64,000 nt of DNA from UBA2336 sp031395485 (GTDB taxonomy: Bacteria > Bacteroidota > Bacteroidia > Cytophagales > Cyclobacteriaceae): contig JANNUS010000010.1 in the NCBI GenBank assembly GCA_031395485.1, positions 1-64,000 of the forward strand, written 5' to 3'. The notes beneath the pieces were generated by a model, which did no database searches, had not been told where the DNA came from, and saw nothing but the letters and a program-made list of their open reading frames with translations. The position numbers were made by a program, and so were the translations under genes. Positions 8,547 to 16,046 of the stretch are shown piece by piece (the stretch's first letter is position 1; every line of letters starts with the position of its first letter).

Positions 8547-9797
8547 CTATAATCTTGCGGTGGATATTAATTTACTTAAGTGTCCCTTTACATCAAACAC
8601 TACGGTGTTAGAATCTTTTATTTTATTCCAGTCGAGAGACGTAAACTCATCGTGACTTACGGCCAGGACTATGGCGTGATATTTTTTTACTGGAGCTGCA
8701 ATTAAGGATAACCCATATTCGTGCTTAACTTCGGCTGCATCTGCCTGCGGGTCGTATACTTCCACATTCGTACCAAAACTCTGTAGTTCACGGATAACGT
8801 CCACTACTTTGCTGTTGCGGATGTCGGGGCAGTTTTCTTTGAATGTAATGCCCAGCACTAAGATGTTGCTTTTGTGAATGGGCAATTCGTGCTGCGCCAT
8901 AAGTTTGATAACCCGGTTAGCAATATGCGGCCCCATGTTATCATTGATGCGTCTTCCAGCAATGATTATTTCTGGCCGATAGCCAACACTTTCTGCTTTA
9001 TGTGTTAGATAGTAGGGATCAACGCCAATGCAGTGGCCGCCCACCAAACCTGGTTTAAAGGGAAGAAAATTCCATTTTGTTCCAGCGGCCTCTAAAACTT
9101 CGTGCGTATCAATATTCATGCGATCGAAGATGAGTGCAAGTTCATTGACGAAGGCGATGTTAATATCACGTTGTGCGTTTTCAATTACTTTAGCAGCCTC
9201 AGCTACTTTTATTGAGGAAGCCTTATGTGTTCCGGCCGTGATAATCTTCTTATAAAGTTTATCGACTTTCTCAGCGACTTCAGGCGTACTCCCGCTTATA
9301 ACCTTTTTAATTGTAGGTAGGCGATGGTGTTTATCACCCGGGTTTATGCGTTCGGGGGAATAACCGCAAAAGAAATCAACATTGAATTTCAAGCCGCTTA
9401 CTTTTTCAAGGATCGGTACACAATCTTCTTCGGTACAACCTGGGTATACCGTTGATTCATAAATTACGATATCACCTTTTTTTAGCGCAGTGCCAACTGT
9501 TTTGCTTGCGCTGATGAGTGGAGACAAATCAGGCTTTTTGTATTCGTCAACCGGAGTGGGTACGGTAACAATGAAATAGTTGACAGATTTTAAATCCTCA
9601 AGATTAGAAGAGTATGTAAGCTTACTTGAAATTTTCAACTCATCCGACTCAACCTCTTTCGTGCGGTCAAAGCCTTTTTTTAATTCTTCGATTCGTTCTT
9701 TGTTGATGTCAAAGCCCACCACATCAAGTACTTTTCCAAATTCTACCGCTAACGGAAGACCAACATACCCTAAGCCAATGATTCCAATTTTTTCCAT
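8547..9797 (-). CDS. UDP-N-acetyl-hexosamine 6-dehydrogenase (TviB/WbpA-like)
   Basis: A 416-residue nucleotide-sugar dehydrogenase that oxidises C6 of a UDP-HexNAc to the uronic acid in two NAD-dependent steps. The Rossmann motif GIIGLGYVGLPLA is at residues 4-16, the central helix contains EAAKVIENAQRDINIAFVNE (204-223), the catalytic Cys is in GGHCIGVDPYYL (near 254), and the UDP-binding C-terminal domain starts near 300 (LGITFKENCPDIRNS). The first 60 residues (VVGFDINKERIEELKKG) resemble TviB/WbpO and WbpA rather than the UDP-Glc dehydrogenase Ugd. It supplies the uronic acid used by the WlbA/WlbC/WlbB-like enzymes. Confidence 0.93.
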   Translation of the reverse strand: MEKIGIIGLGYVGLPLAVEFGKVLDVVGFDINKERIEELKKGFDRTKEVESDELKISSKLTYSSNLEDLKSVNYFIVTVPTPVDEYKKPDLSPLISASKTVGTALKKGDIVIYESTVYPGCTEEDCVPILEKVSGLKFNVDFFCGYSPERINPGDKHHRLPTIKKVISGSTPEVAEKVDKLYKKIITAGTHKASSIKVAEAAKVIENAQRDINIAFVNELALIFDRMNIDTHEVLEAAGTKWNFLPFKPGLVGGHCIGVDPYYLTHKAESVGYRPEIIIAGRRINDNMGPHIANRVIKLMAQHELPIHKSNILVLGITFKENCPDIRNSKVVDVIRELQSFGTNVEVYDPQADAAEVKHEYGLSLIAAPVKKYHAIVLAVSHDEFTSLDWNKIKDSNTVVFDVKGHLSKLISTARL

Positions 9798-9802
9798 TTC
9801 AA

Positions 9803-10822
9803 TTATTTCTTGTAATAATCAGTATACCATTTAATAAATTTTTCAATGCCAGTTTCAATACTTGTTGAAGGTTTAAAATCAACATCGCGAATCAGGTCAT
9901 CTACATCTGCAAAGGTTTCAGGCACATCGCCTTCCTGTATTGGCAATAAATTTTTCACAGCTTTTTTTCCTAACTTATCCTCAATCACTTCAATAAAACG
10001 CATAAGCTCCACCGGTTTATTATTTCCAATGTTGTATAAGCGATACGGAGCAAAGCTGCTTGCAGGATCAGGAGTAGCACCATTCCAAGTGGCATTACTT
10101 TTTGCCACATTTGGTATGAGTCTTGTTATACCCTCAACAATATCATCGATATAGGTGAAATCACGTTTCATCTTTCCATGATTGTATACATCGATGGGCT
10201 TACCTTCTAAAATAGCTTTTGTGAAAATAAATAGGGCCATATCCGGACGACCGTAGGGACCATAAACTGTGAAGAATCGAAGACCTGTAGTGGGTAAATT
10301 ATAGAGTGCCGAATAGGTATGCGCCATCAACTCATTCGATTTTTTAGAAGCCGCATACAACGAAAGGGGATGATCAACATTATGGTGGACCGAGAACGGC
10401 ATGTTTTTGTTGGCTCCGTACACTGAGCTAGACGAAGCATACACCAAGTGCTCCGTTTTGTTATGACGACAGGCTTCCAAAATATTTAAGAACCCATGAA
10501 GATTGCTCTGGAGATAAGCATATGGGTTCGTAAGTGAGTAACGGACCCCTGCCTGAGCTGCCAGGTTTACAACGTATTTGAAATTTCCTTTGTTGAAGAG
10601 CTGATCAATTCCCTTTTTATCGGTTAAGTCGATTTGCTGGAAAGAGAATCCTGACAGTGACTTTAAATGGTTGAGCCGTGCGTGTTTGAGGTTAACATCG
10701 TAGTATTCATTTAAATTATCGATCCCCGTAACGGCATACCCCAAACCACACAGTTTTTGGGAAAGATGAAACCCGATAAACCCAGCGGCACCGGTAACCA
10801 GAATAGAGTGTTTTTCGGCCAT
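9803..10822 (-). CDS. UDP-glucuronate 4-epimerase-like NAD-dependent epimerase
   Basis: An extended SDR protein of about 339 residues that should epimerise C4 of a UDP-uronic acid (GlcA to GalA, CapI/LspL type) or of a UDP-HexNAc(A). The Rossmann motif ILVTGAAGFIGFHL is near residues 6-19. The active site shows ASSSSVYGANKNMPF and LYAASKKSNELMAH (YxxxK), and RFFTVYGPYGRPDMAL is typical of the uronate-epimerase clade. The start is the ATG before AEKHSILVTG; the frame extends to a TTG further out but without homology. This is the first gene of the minus-strand cluster, divergent from ccmB. Confidence 0.9.
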   Translation of the reverse strand: MAEKHSILVTGAAGFIGFHLSQKLCGLGYAVTGIDNLNEYYDVNLKHARLNHLKSLSGFSFQQIDLTDKKGIDQLFNKGNFKYVVNLAAQAGVRYSLTNPYAYLQSNLHGFLNILEACRHNKTEHLVYASSSSVYGANKNMPFSVHHNVDHPLSLYAASKKSNELMAHTYSALYNLPTTGLRFFTVYGPYGRPDMALFIFTKAILEGKPIDVYNHGKMKRDFTYIDDIVEGITRLIPNVAKSNATWNGATPDPASSFAPYRLYNIGNNKPVELMRFIEVIEDKLGKKAVKNLLPIQEGDVPETFADVDDLIRDVDFKPSTSIETGIEKFIKWYTDYYKK

Positions 10823-10853
10823 TGATGGTATAGTAATAAGGAGCGCAAAACTA

Positions 10854-10861
10854 ATAAATTT
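10854..10861 (+). promoter_or_regulatory. possible -7 box for ccmB
   Basis: The sequence reads TAAATTTG, matching TAnnTTTG, in the 96-bp divergent gap between the epimerase and ccmB, about 58 nt before the ccmB ATG. No good -33 TTG at 19-21 nt was found, so support is limited to the motif and the location. The position may be off by one. Confidence 0.35.
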
Positions 10862-10918
10862 GCAGCGCATCTTGCCATAAAAATGGCCTGAGCAGGTCAA
10901 ATAAACGAGAAGGCCCGT

Positions 10919-11572
10919 ATGTTGGAATTGTTAAAGAAGGAGTTCGTTCTTGAGCTCAGACGCAAGTCGGTGATCTCGGGGTTAGGCCTGTATTTACTGA
11001 GCATCATTTTTATTTGCTACCTCACGTTTAACCTTCGACAAAACGCGATTAGCCCCAATACGTGGGTGGCTTTGTTTTGGCTTACGATTCTTTTTTCCGT
11101 TGTTAACAGTGTGGCGAAAAGTTTTATTGGCGAACGAAGGGGAGCTCTTATTTACTACTACACAATCGCCAGTCCGCAGCAGATTATTCTTTCTAAAGTT
11201 ATTTACAATACAATTCTGTGCCTGGTGATTTCAGTTGCTGGTTATGTTTTATTTTCAATATTTATTTATAACCCGGTACAAGATCAACTTACTTTCTTCC
11301 TGGCATTGGTACTTGCTTCGATAGGATTTTCTGCTTCACTAAGTTTGATATCGGGCATTGCTGCGAAAGCGAACAATAGCAATGTGTTGATGGCCGTACT
11401 CAGTTTTCCGGTGGTGATTTCAATTTTGCTGATGGCGGTGCGTATCACTAAAAATGCAGTGGATGGAATTGATCGGGCGGCAAGTTCGGATGAGTTGCTA
11501 AATCTGGTGGCAATAAATTGTATTGCCGGTGCGCTTGGGTATGTGCTCTTCCCGTATATTTGGCGAAGCTAA
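10919..11572 (+). CDS. ccmB: cytochrome c maturation protein CcmB (heme exporter permease)
   Basis: A 217-residue integral membrane protein with six predicted hydrophobic segments, the usual CcmB size. The N-terminus MLELLKKEFVLELRRKS is the amphipathic lead that precedes TM1 in CcmB, and FIGERRGALIYYYTIASP is the conserved cytoplasmic loop thought to contact the CcmA ATPase. In System I it forms the CcmAB part of the ABC complex that releases holo-CcmE from CcmC. No ccmA gene is adjacent, so the ATPase would have to be encoded elsewhere. It starts the ccmBCDEF block on the plus strand. Confidence 0.93.
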   Translation: MLELLKKEFVLELRRKSVISGLGLYLLSIIFICYLTFNLRQNAISPNTWVALFWLTILFSVVNSVAKSFIGERRGALIYYYTIASPQQIILSKVIYNTILCLVISVAGYVLFSIFIYNPVQDQLTFFLALVLASIGFSASLSLISGIAAKANNSNVLMAVLSFPVVISILLMAVRITKNAVDGIDRAASSDELLNLVAINCIAGALGYVLFPYIWRS

Positions 11573-11603
11573 TTTGATGATTGGTTAATTTGAAAATTTG
11601 ATA

Positions 11604-12272
11604 ATGAAACTCAGTTGGTGGAAAATATTGGCCGTTGTTCTTCTGGTGTATGTACATGTAGGAGGATTATTGTTTGAAGCCCCACGCCTCAATATTTTAA
11701 ATGAAACCATACGCGCATTGTATTTTCATGTGCCAATGTGGTTCGGAATGGTGCTGCTCTATTTGTTATCGGTGTATTATGCCATAAAATATCTTCGTAA
11801 TCCGCTGCATGAGTATGATACAAAGTCCGTGACGTATGCTAACGTAGGAACTACATTTGGTATTCTCGGTATGATCACGGGAATGCTGTGGGCCAATTAT
11901 ACATGGGGCTCACCGTGGCATGGCGATCCAAAACAAAAGGGTGCTGCGATAGCCTTGCTTGTTTACTTTGCTTATTTTGTTTTGCGTGGATCTTTGAATA
12001 ATGAAGAACAACGCGCGCGCCTCAGTTCGATTTACAATATTTTTGCTTTCGCCACGATGGTTCCTCTTATCTTCATCATACCCCGACTGGAGGATTCCAT
12101 GCATCCGGGCAACGGAGGAAATCCCGGTTTTAATGCTTATGATTTGGACAGTCGTATGCGGTTGATATTTTACCCGGCAGTTATCGCCTGGTTTCTGATT
12201 GGTATTTGGATTGTTTCGTTGCGTGTGCGCTATAAAGCAATTGAAGAAAAAGTTTTAGACTCTGAATTATGA
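11604..12272 (+). CDS. ccmC: cytochrome c maturation protein CcmC (heme delivery to CcmE)
   Basis: A 222-residue, six-helix membrane protein that loads heme onto CcmE. The start is ATG at 11604; the frame also opens at a TTG six bases earlier. HVPMWFGMVLLYLLS carries the first conserved His. The tryptophan-rich periplasmic loop reads WGSPWHGDPKQ instead of the proteobacterial WGxWWxWD form, and the second conserved His lies in the PRLEDSMHPGNGG loop. The motif difference appears to be a lineage variant rather than a defect because both heme-ligating His positions are kept. It overlaps the next small gene by 4 bp (ATGA). Confidence 0.92.
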   Translation: MKLSWWKILAVVLLVYVHVGGLLFEAPRLNILNETIRALYFHVPMWFGMVLLYLLSVYYAIKYLRNPLHEYDTKSVTYANVGTTFGILGMITGMLWANYTWGSPWHGDPKQKGAAIALLVYFAYFVLRGSLNNEEQRARLSSIYNIFAFATMVPLIFIIPRLEDSMHPGNGGNPGFNAYDLDSRMRLIFYPAVIAWFLIGIWIVSLRVRYKAIEEKVLDSEL

Positions 12273-12472
12273 AAACAATTTTATGCCTTTTTTTGTTAAT
12301 GATGATCAGCATAATTACGAATGCTGAAATGGCCGATGTGATGCGTTCGAATGGTAAAATTTTTGTGATTGTCGGTATTATTTTAATTGTACTTACCGGG
12401 TTGATTACGTATTTGATTTTACTTGATCGGAAAATAGCGAAACTCGAAAAGAAGCTTTCCGATAAACGATAA
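12269..12472 (+). CDS. ccmD: CcmD-like small membrane protein
   Basis: A 67-residue protein overlapping the ccmC stop as ATGA, so it is translationally coupled. The first 20 residues look like a signal or first helix, a second hydrophobic helix spans about 29-51 (KIFVIVGIILIVLTGLITYL), and the tail is charged (DRKIAKLEKKLSDKR). CcmD proteins are small single-helix partners that help release holo-CcmE from CcmABC; the tail pattern LDRKIAKLEKK is typical of the Bacteroidota version. An internal start MADVMRSNGK (Met21) is equally likely and would give a 47-residue one-helix CcmD. Confidence 0.78.
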   Translation: MKTILCLFLLMMISIITNAEMADVMRSNGKIFVIVGIILIVLTGLITYLILLDRKIAKLEKKLSDKR

Positions 12473-12490
12473 TTCGTCCAAGTAAAAAGG

Positions 12491-12573
12491 CGCCATTTCG
12501 AAGGAGGCACGACTAAGAAACCCCCATTCGTGATCACGATCAGAGGATTTCTCGCTCGCGCTCGAAATGACGG
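12491..12573. repeat. dispersed palindromic repeat pair (ATTTCG family)
   Basis: Two inverted arms face each other: CCATTTCGAAGGAGGC on the left and GCTCGCGCTCGAAATGACGG on the right, the latter preceded by GAGGATTTCTC. The arm word GTCATTTCG...GAGAAATC recurs at 17656-17792. The element fills most of the 184-bp gap between ccmD and ccmE. A REP/BIME-like non-coding repeat is the best reading. Confidence 0.6.
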
Positions 12574-12623
12574 AAAATGGTTAATATCCTGTTAAAAATC
12601 ATTTTTCTTAGGGGTTAATGCGT

Positions 12624-12631
12624 TACTTTTG
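12624..12631 (+). promoter_or_regulatory. -7 box for ccmE-ccmF
   Basis: TACTTTTG matches TAnnTTTG exactly and lies 25 nt before the ccmE ATG at 12657. No strong -33 TTG precedes it. It suggests that ccmE and ccmF can be transcribed independently of ccmBCD, from which they are separated by a repeat. Confidence 0.45.
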
Positions 12632-12656
12632 AGGTGGTTTAATTTGCCCATTCCCG

Positions 12657-13067
12657 ATGAAAAAATCACACATTCTAATCATTATCATTATTGCCGCTGC
12701 AATTGGCATTGTGGTTACAACAGCCGATGATGCCAGCACGTATGTAACCTTTGATCAGGCGTACCAACTGGCATCGAACGGAAGTAAGAACAGCATCCAT
12801 GTGGTTGGGCAGTTAAAGAAAAATGCGGACGGACACGTAGTCGGTATTGCTCCGGGAGCCGATCGTGTTTCATTTTCTTTTATCATGATTGATGATGCGC
12901 AGAAAGAGCAAATTGTTATTTATAAAGAACCCATGCCGCAGGACTTCACCCGTTCTGAAAAAGTGGTAGTTATCGGCAGCTACGCAGGGGATAGTTTTAT
13001 TGCGGATAAAATTCTATTGAAGTGTCCTTCGAAATATCAGGAGCAAAAGTTAAATGCTAGTCTGTAA
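12657..13067 (+). CDS. ccmE: cytochrome c maturation heme chaperone CcmE, CxxxY variant
   Basis: A 136-residue periplasmic heme chaperone with an N-terminal membrane anchor (about residues 5-22) and an OB-fold domain (VHVVGQL-type strand SIHVVGQLKKN near 46, SFSFIMIDDAQ near 73). It carries heme covalently from CcmC to CcmF. The canonical heme site is HxxxY (HDENY); here the equivalent end of the OB fold reads LLKCPSKYQE, i.e. CxxxY (Cys about 124, Tyr about 128). Such Cys-type CcmE proteins are known from System I* organisms that lack CcmH. It sits between a dispersed repeat and ccmF. Confidence 0.92.
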   Translation: MKKSHILIIIIIAAAIGIVVTTADDASTYVTFDQAYQLASNGSKNSIHVVGQLKKNADGHVVGIAPGADRVSFSFIMIDDAQKEQIVIYKEPMPQDFTRSEKVVVIGSYAGDSFIADKILLKCPSKYQEQKLNASL

Positions 13068-13132
13068 TTTTAGATTGGCTCAATTTATTCAATCCTGACT
13101 AGTAAATTTCAAATCGTAATTCTAAAATCGAG

Positions 13133-15667
13133 ATGCATTATTTCATCGGTAACCTTGGTCATTTTTTTGTTATCACTGCTTTTATTGCTGCCATAGTTAC
13201 GTTCTTTTGTTATTACAAAGCGACTACATCAGACGATATTGGAGTTAAGAGTCAATGGCTTTTAAATGGAAGAGTTGGATTCTATTTTCATGCGGTAGCC
13301 GTGATGGGTATTGTTGTTACGCTCTTTACAATTATAGCAAATCATTATTTCGAGTATCATTATGCCTACTCCCATTCCGATAAAAAATTGCCTGCTTACT
13401 ATTTGATTTCTACTTTCTGGAATGGTCAAGAAGGAAGTTTTTTGTTGTGGATGTTCTGGCATGCTGTGTTGGGCATTGTGTTGATCTATACAAACAAATT
13501 TTGGGAAGCGCCTGTGATGACGGTATTCGCACTGGTACAGGCTTTTCTAGCCTCCATGATTTTAGGTGTTGTAATCCCTGGTCTTGAAATGAAGCTGGGC
13601 AGTTCACCATTTATATTGTTACGCGATGCAATGCCCGACCCGATTTTCAACGTTCAACCTGATTTTGTGCCGCAAGATGGTAATGGACTAAATCCATTGC
13701 TTCAAAATTATTGGATGGTGATTCATCCGCCTACATTATTTCTTGGCTTCGCAACAACATTGATTCCATTTTCATTTTGCATAGCTGGATTATGGCTGAA
13801 AAAATATCGCGAATGGGTAAGGCCAGCTCTACCATGGGCTCTTTTCTCAGGTGCTATTCTTGGCCTGGGCGTTTTAATGGGAGGCTACTGGGCATATGAA
13901 ACGTTAAACTTTGGCGGATATTGGAACTGGGATCCTGTAGAAAATGCCGTGTATGTTCCATGGTTGATTTTGATTGCCTCCATCCACACGATGATTACCT
14001 ACAAAAACAGCGAAACCGGATTGAAGGCTTCTATTATTTTAGTGATCACGGTTTTTATTCTCATACTCTACTCAACATTTCTAACACGCAGCGGTGTACT
14101 GGGCGATGCATCGGTCCATTCGTTTACCGATTTAGGATTATCAGGCCAGTTATTGATTTACCTTTTATTTTTCATGTTAGTGGCAATAATATTGGCAGCT
14201 TTTCGATGGAAGGAAATTCCTGCTACCGAGAAAGAAGCCTCTACCTACTCACGTGAGTTCTGGATTTTTATTGGCGCTACAGTTTTGTGTTTGATGGGCT
14301 TTCAGGTGTTGCTACCAACCTCTATTCCGGTTTGGAACAGTACCGTAGAATTATTGGGGGGGACTTCTAACATTGCACCACCCGCTAATCAGGTTGAATT
14401 TTACTCGAAGTTTCAGCTTTGGTTTGCAGTTGCCATTGGAATGCTTTCTGCCATTGGGCAATTTTTCTGGTGGAAGAAAATTGATAAGGAAGAATTAAAA
14501 AAGGAATTAGCCACGCCTGCGTTAGTGGCGTTGGTATTGTTTGCTCTCATCATCACGGTGGGTAAAGTGTTTACGATACCCTATATCATTCTCACGTTTG
14601 CAGGGGTTTTTACGATCGTTGCTAATTTTAAAATTCTGGTATCCGTAATTAAATCAAGCCCTTCATTATCCGGTGGTGCGATTGCACATATTGGTGTGGG
14701 TATGATGTTGGTTGGGATGATGTTCTCCTCGGGATATTCGAAAGTAGTGTCGTTGAATAATACAGGGATGCTTATCTCTAAGCAACTTCCGGAAGAATTT
14801 AATAGAGAGAACCTGTTGTTATTTGTACACGAACCCCGCACCATGGCAGGTTATGATATTGAATATCTGGGCGAACGTGTAGAACCACGAGATAAGCGCG
14901 GATATGTAAGCAAGAATGAAATTGAATACACGAGTGATAAGTATAATGTAATTGCGAAAAAGGATATTTTTTCCGGCAAGGAAAAACTTTTTAGTGCTGG
15001 TGAGACATTTGAAATCTATCCGGAGAACACGTATTACGAAATTGAATTCCGAAAAGAAGGCAAGCATGAATTCACGTTACTGCCCCGCGTTCAAATCAAT
15101 GAAAAAATGGGCAACGTTGCCTCGCCTGATATCAGCCACAGCGTAGGACTTGATTTGTATGCGCACGTATCGGCACCGATGACAGAGGAAGCCAAGGAAG
15201 ACTGGAGCGAACGGGAAGAGGTACGCGTAAAGCGCAATCAGGATTTTTTTGCGAATGATTTTGTAGCTGTGGTAGAGCAAATGAGCCGAGTATATGAATT
15301 GGGGGGTGAAAAGTTAGATTCAACATTTGTTGCAGTGAAAGCGAGCATTAAAATAAAAGGTGAACGTAATGAGTACACGGCTGAACCCACTATTGTTTTC
15401 GGATCAAATGCACGTGGCGGAATTATTCCCGATGTCATTACCGATCTGGGCTTGAAAATATCTGTGCTTAACGTTCATCCTGAAACAGACGAGATCAGTT
15501 TAGGTATTCAAACAAGACAGAAAGACTGGGTGGTGATTAAAGCATTAGAGAAACCATTCGTGAACGTACTTTGGCTTGGTACGCTTGTGCTGATGACGGG
15601 CTTTGGAGTTGCCATGACACGCAGGTTTAGAGAATTTAATAAGATGAAGGATAAGGGGTTGGAATAG
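13133..15667 (+). CDS. ccmF: cytochrome c heme lyase CcmF
   Basis: An 844-residue polytopic protein, larger than the roughly 650 residues of proteobacterial CcmF. The WWD heme-handling motif GGYWNWDPVENAVYVPW lies near residues 261-277, with conserved flanking histidines (HPPTLFLGF near 201 and VHSFTDLG near 327). A region after about residue 530 (following SGGAIAHIGVGMML) is a large periplasmic insert of about 260 residues before the last helix (VLWLGTLVLMTGFGV). Its job is to accept heme from CcmE and ligate it to CxxCH of apocytochromes. The enlarged C-terminal periplasmic region may take over contacts normally made by CcmH/CcmI, but that is inference. Confidence 0.95.
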   Translation: MHYFIGNLGHFFVITAFIAAIVTFFCYYKATTSDDIGVKSQWLLNGRVGFYFHAVAVMGIVVTLFTIIANHYFEYHYAYSHSDKKLPAYYLISTFWNGQEGSFLLWMFWHAVLGIVLIYTNKFWEAPVMTVFALVQAFLASMILGVVIPGLEMKLGSSPFILLRDAMPDPIFNVQPDFVPQDGNGLNPLLQNYWMVIHPPTLFLGFATTLIPFSFCIAGLWLKKYREWVRPALPWALFSGAILGLGVLMGGYWAYETLNFGGYWNWDPVENAVYVPWLILIASIHTMITYKNSETGLKASIILVITVFILILYSTFLTRSGVLGDASVHSFTDLGLSGQLLIYLLFFMLVAIILAAFRWKEIPATEKEASTYSREFWIFIGATVLCLMGFQVLLPTSIPVWNSTVELLGGTSNIAPPANQVEFYSKFQLWFAVAIGMLSAIGQFFWWKKIDKEELKKELATPALVALVLFALIITVGKVFTIPYIILTFAGVFTIVANFKILVSVIKSSPSLSGGAIAHIGVGMMLVGMMFSSGYSKVVSLNNTGMLISKQLPEEFNRENLLLFVHEPRTMAGYDIEYLGERVEPRDKRGYVSKNEIEYTSDKYNVIAKKDIFSGKEKLFSAGETFEIYPENTYYEIEFRKEGKHEFTLLPRVQINEKMGNVASPDISHSVGLDLYAHVSAPMTEEAKEDWSEREEVRVKRNQDFFANDFVAVVEQMSRVYELGGEKLDSTFVAVKASIKIKGERNEYTAEPTIVFGSNARGGIIPDVITDLGLKISVLNVHPETDEISLGIQTRQKDWVVIKALEKPFVNVLWLGTLVLMTGFGVAMTRRFREFNKMKDKGLE

Positions 15668-15697
15668 AATTTCCACATTGCAAATTTACTCGATGCT

Positions 15698-15973
15698 ATG
15701 TATTCAAATTTGAGTTACTTGGTTCAAGGTGATAAAATCAAAGTCATAAAGGAATTTAAAGATTTTGATAACGAAGTTATCCCCGTTGGCAGCGAGTGGA
15801 CTTTTAACGAGCACACTTATTTTCCGTATGATGGCGGATACACATTTTATTTTAAAGAAGGCGCTATGCGAATGGCAGAGATATCACCAGACGATTATTA
15901 TGTGCTTTGTCATGCGAATGAATTTTTTGTTTTGGTAGCAGGGACGATTAAGGATACTTGGTCGAAACAATAA
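15698..15973 (+). CDS. small protein, DUF3601-like
   Basis: A 91-residue soluble protein with no signal peptide or membrane helix. The pattern YLVQGDKIKVIKEFKDFD, then PVGSEWTFNEHTYFPYDGG, resembles DUF3601, a small SH3-like fold. It follows ccmF by 30 bp on the same strand and is closed by a bidirectional hairpin. It is not a known cytochrome maturation factor, and co-transcription with ccmF is only suggested by spacing. Function unknown. Confidence 0.6.
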   Translation: MYSNLSYLVQGDKIKVIKEFKDFDNEVIPVGSEWTFNEHTYFPYDGGYTFYFKEGAMRMAEISPDDYYVLCHANEFFVLVAGTIKDTWSKQ

Positions 15974-15990
15974 ACTATCTATAATTCAAA

Positions 15991-16018
15991 GAAGGGCCTT
16001 GTGAGCCCTTCCTTTTTA
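15991..16018. terminator. bidirectional intrinsic terminator
   Basis: A 7-bp stem GAAGGGC / GCCCTTC with a 7-nt loop is followed by CTTTTT on the plus strand and preceded by a short A-rich stretch that would give a weaker U-run on the minus strand. It lies between the convergent DUF3601-like gene and the permease gene. Confidence 0.7.
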
Positions 16019-16046
16019 ATTCTTACCAAGAAAATTTTACTTCCCA

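Noticed and set aside
10919..15667. ccm block as a pseudogenised System I operon because ccmA, ccmG and ccmH are missing
   Set aside because: All five genes are full length with intact key motifs; System I* layouts and dispersed ccm genes explain the absences.
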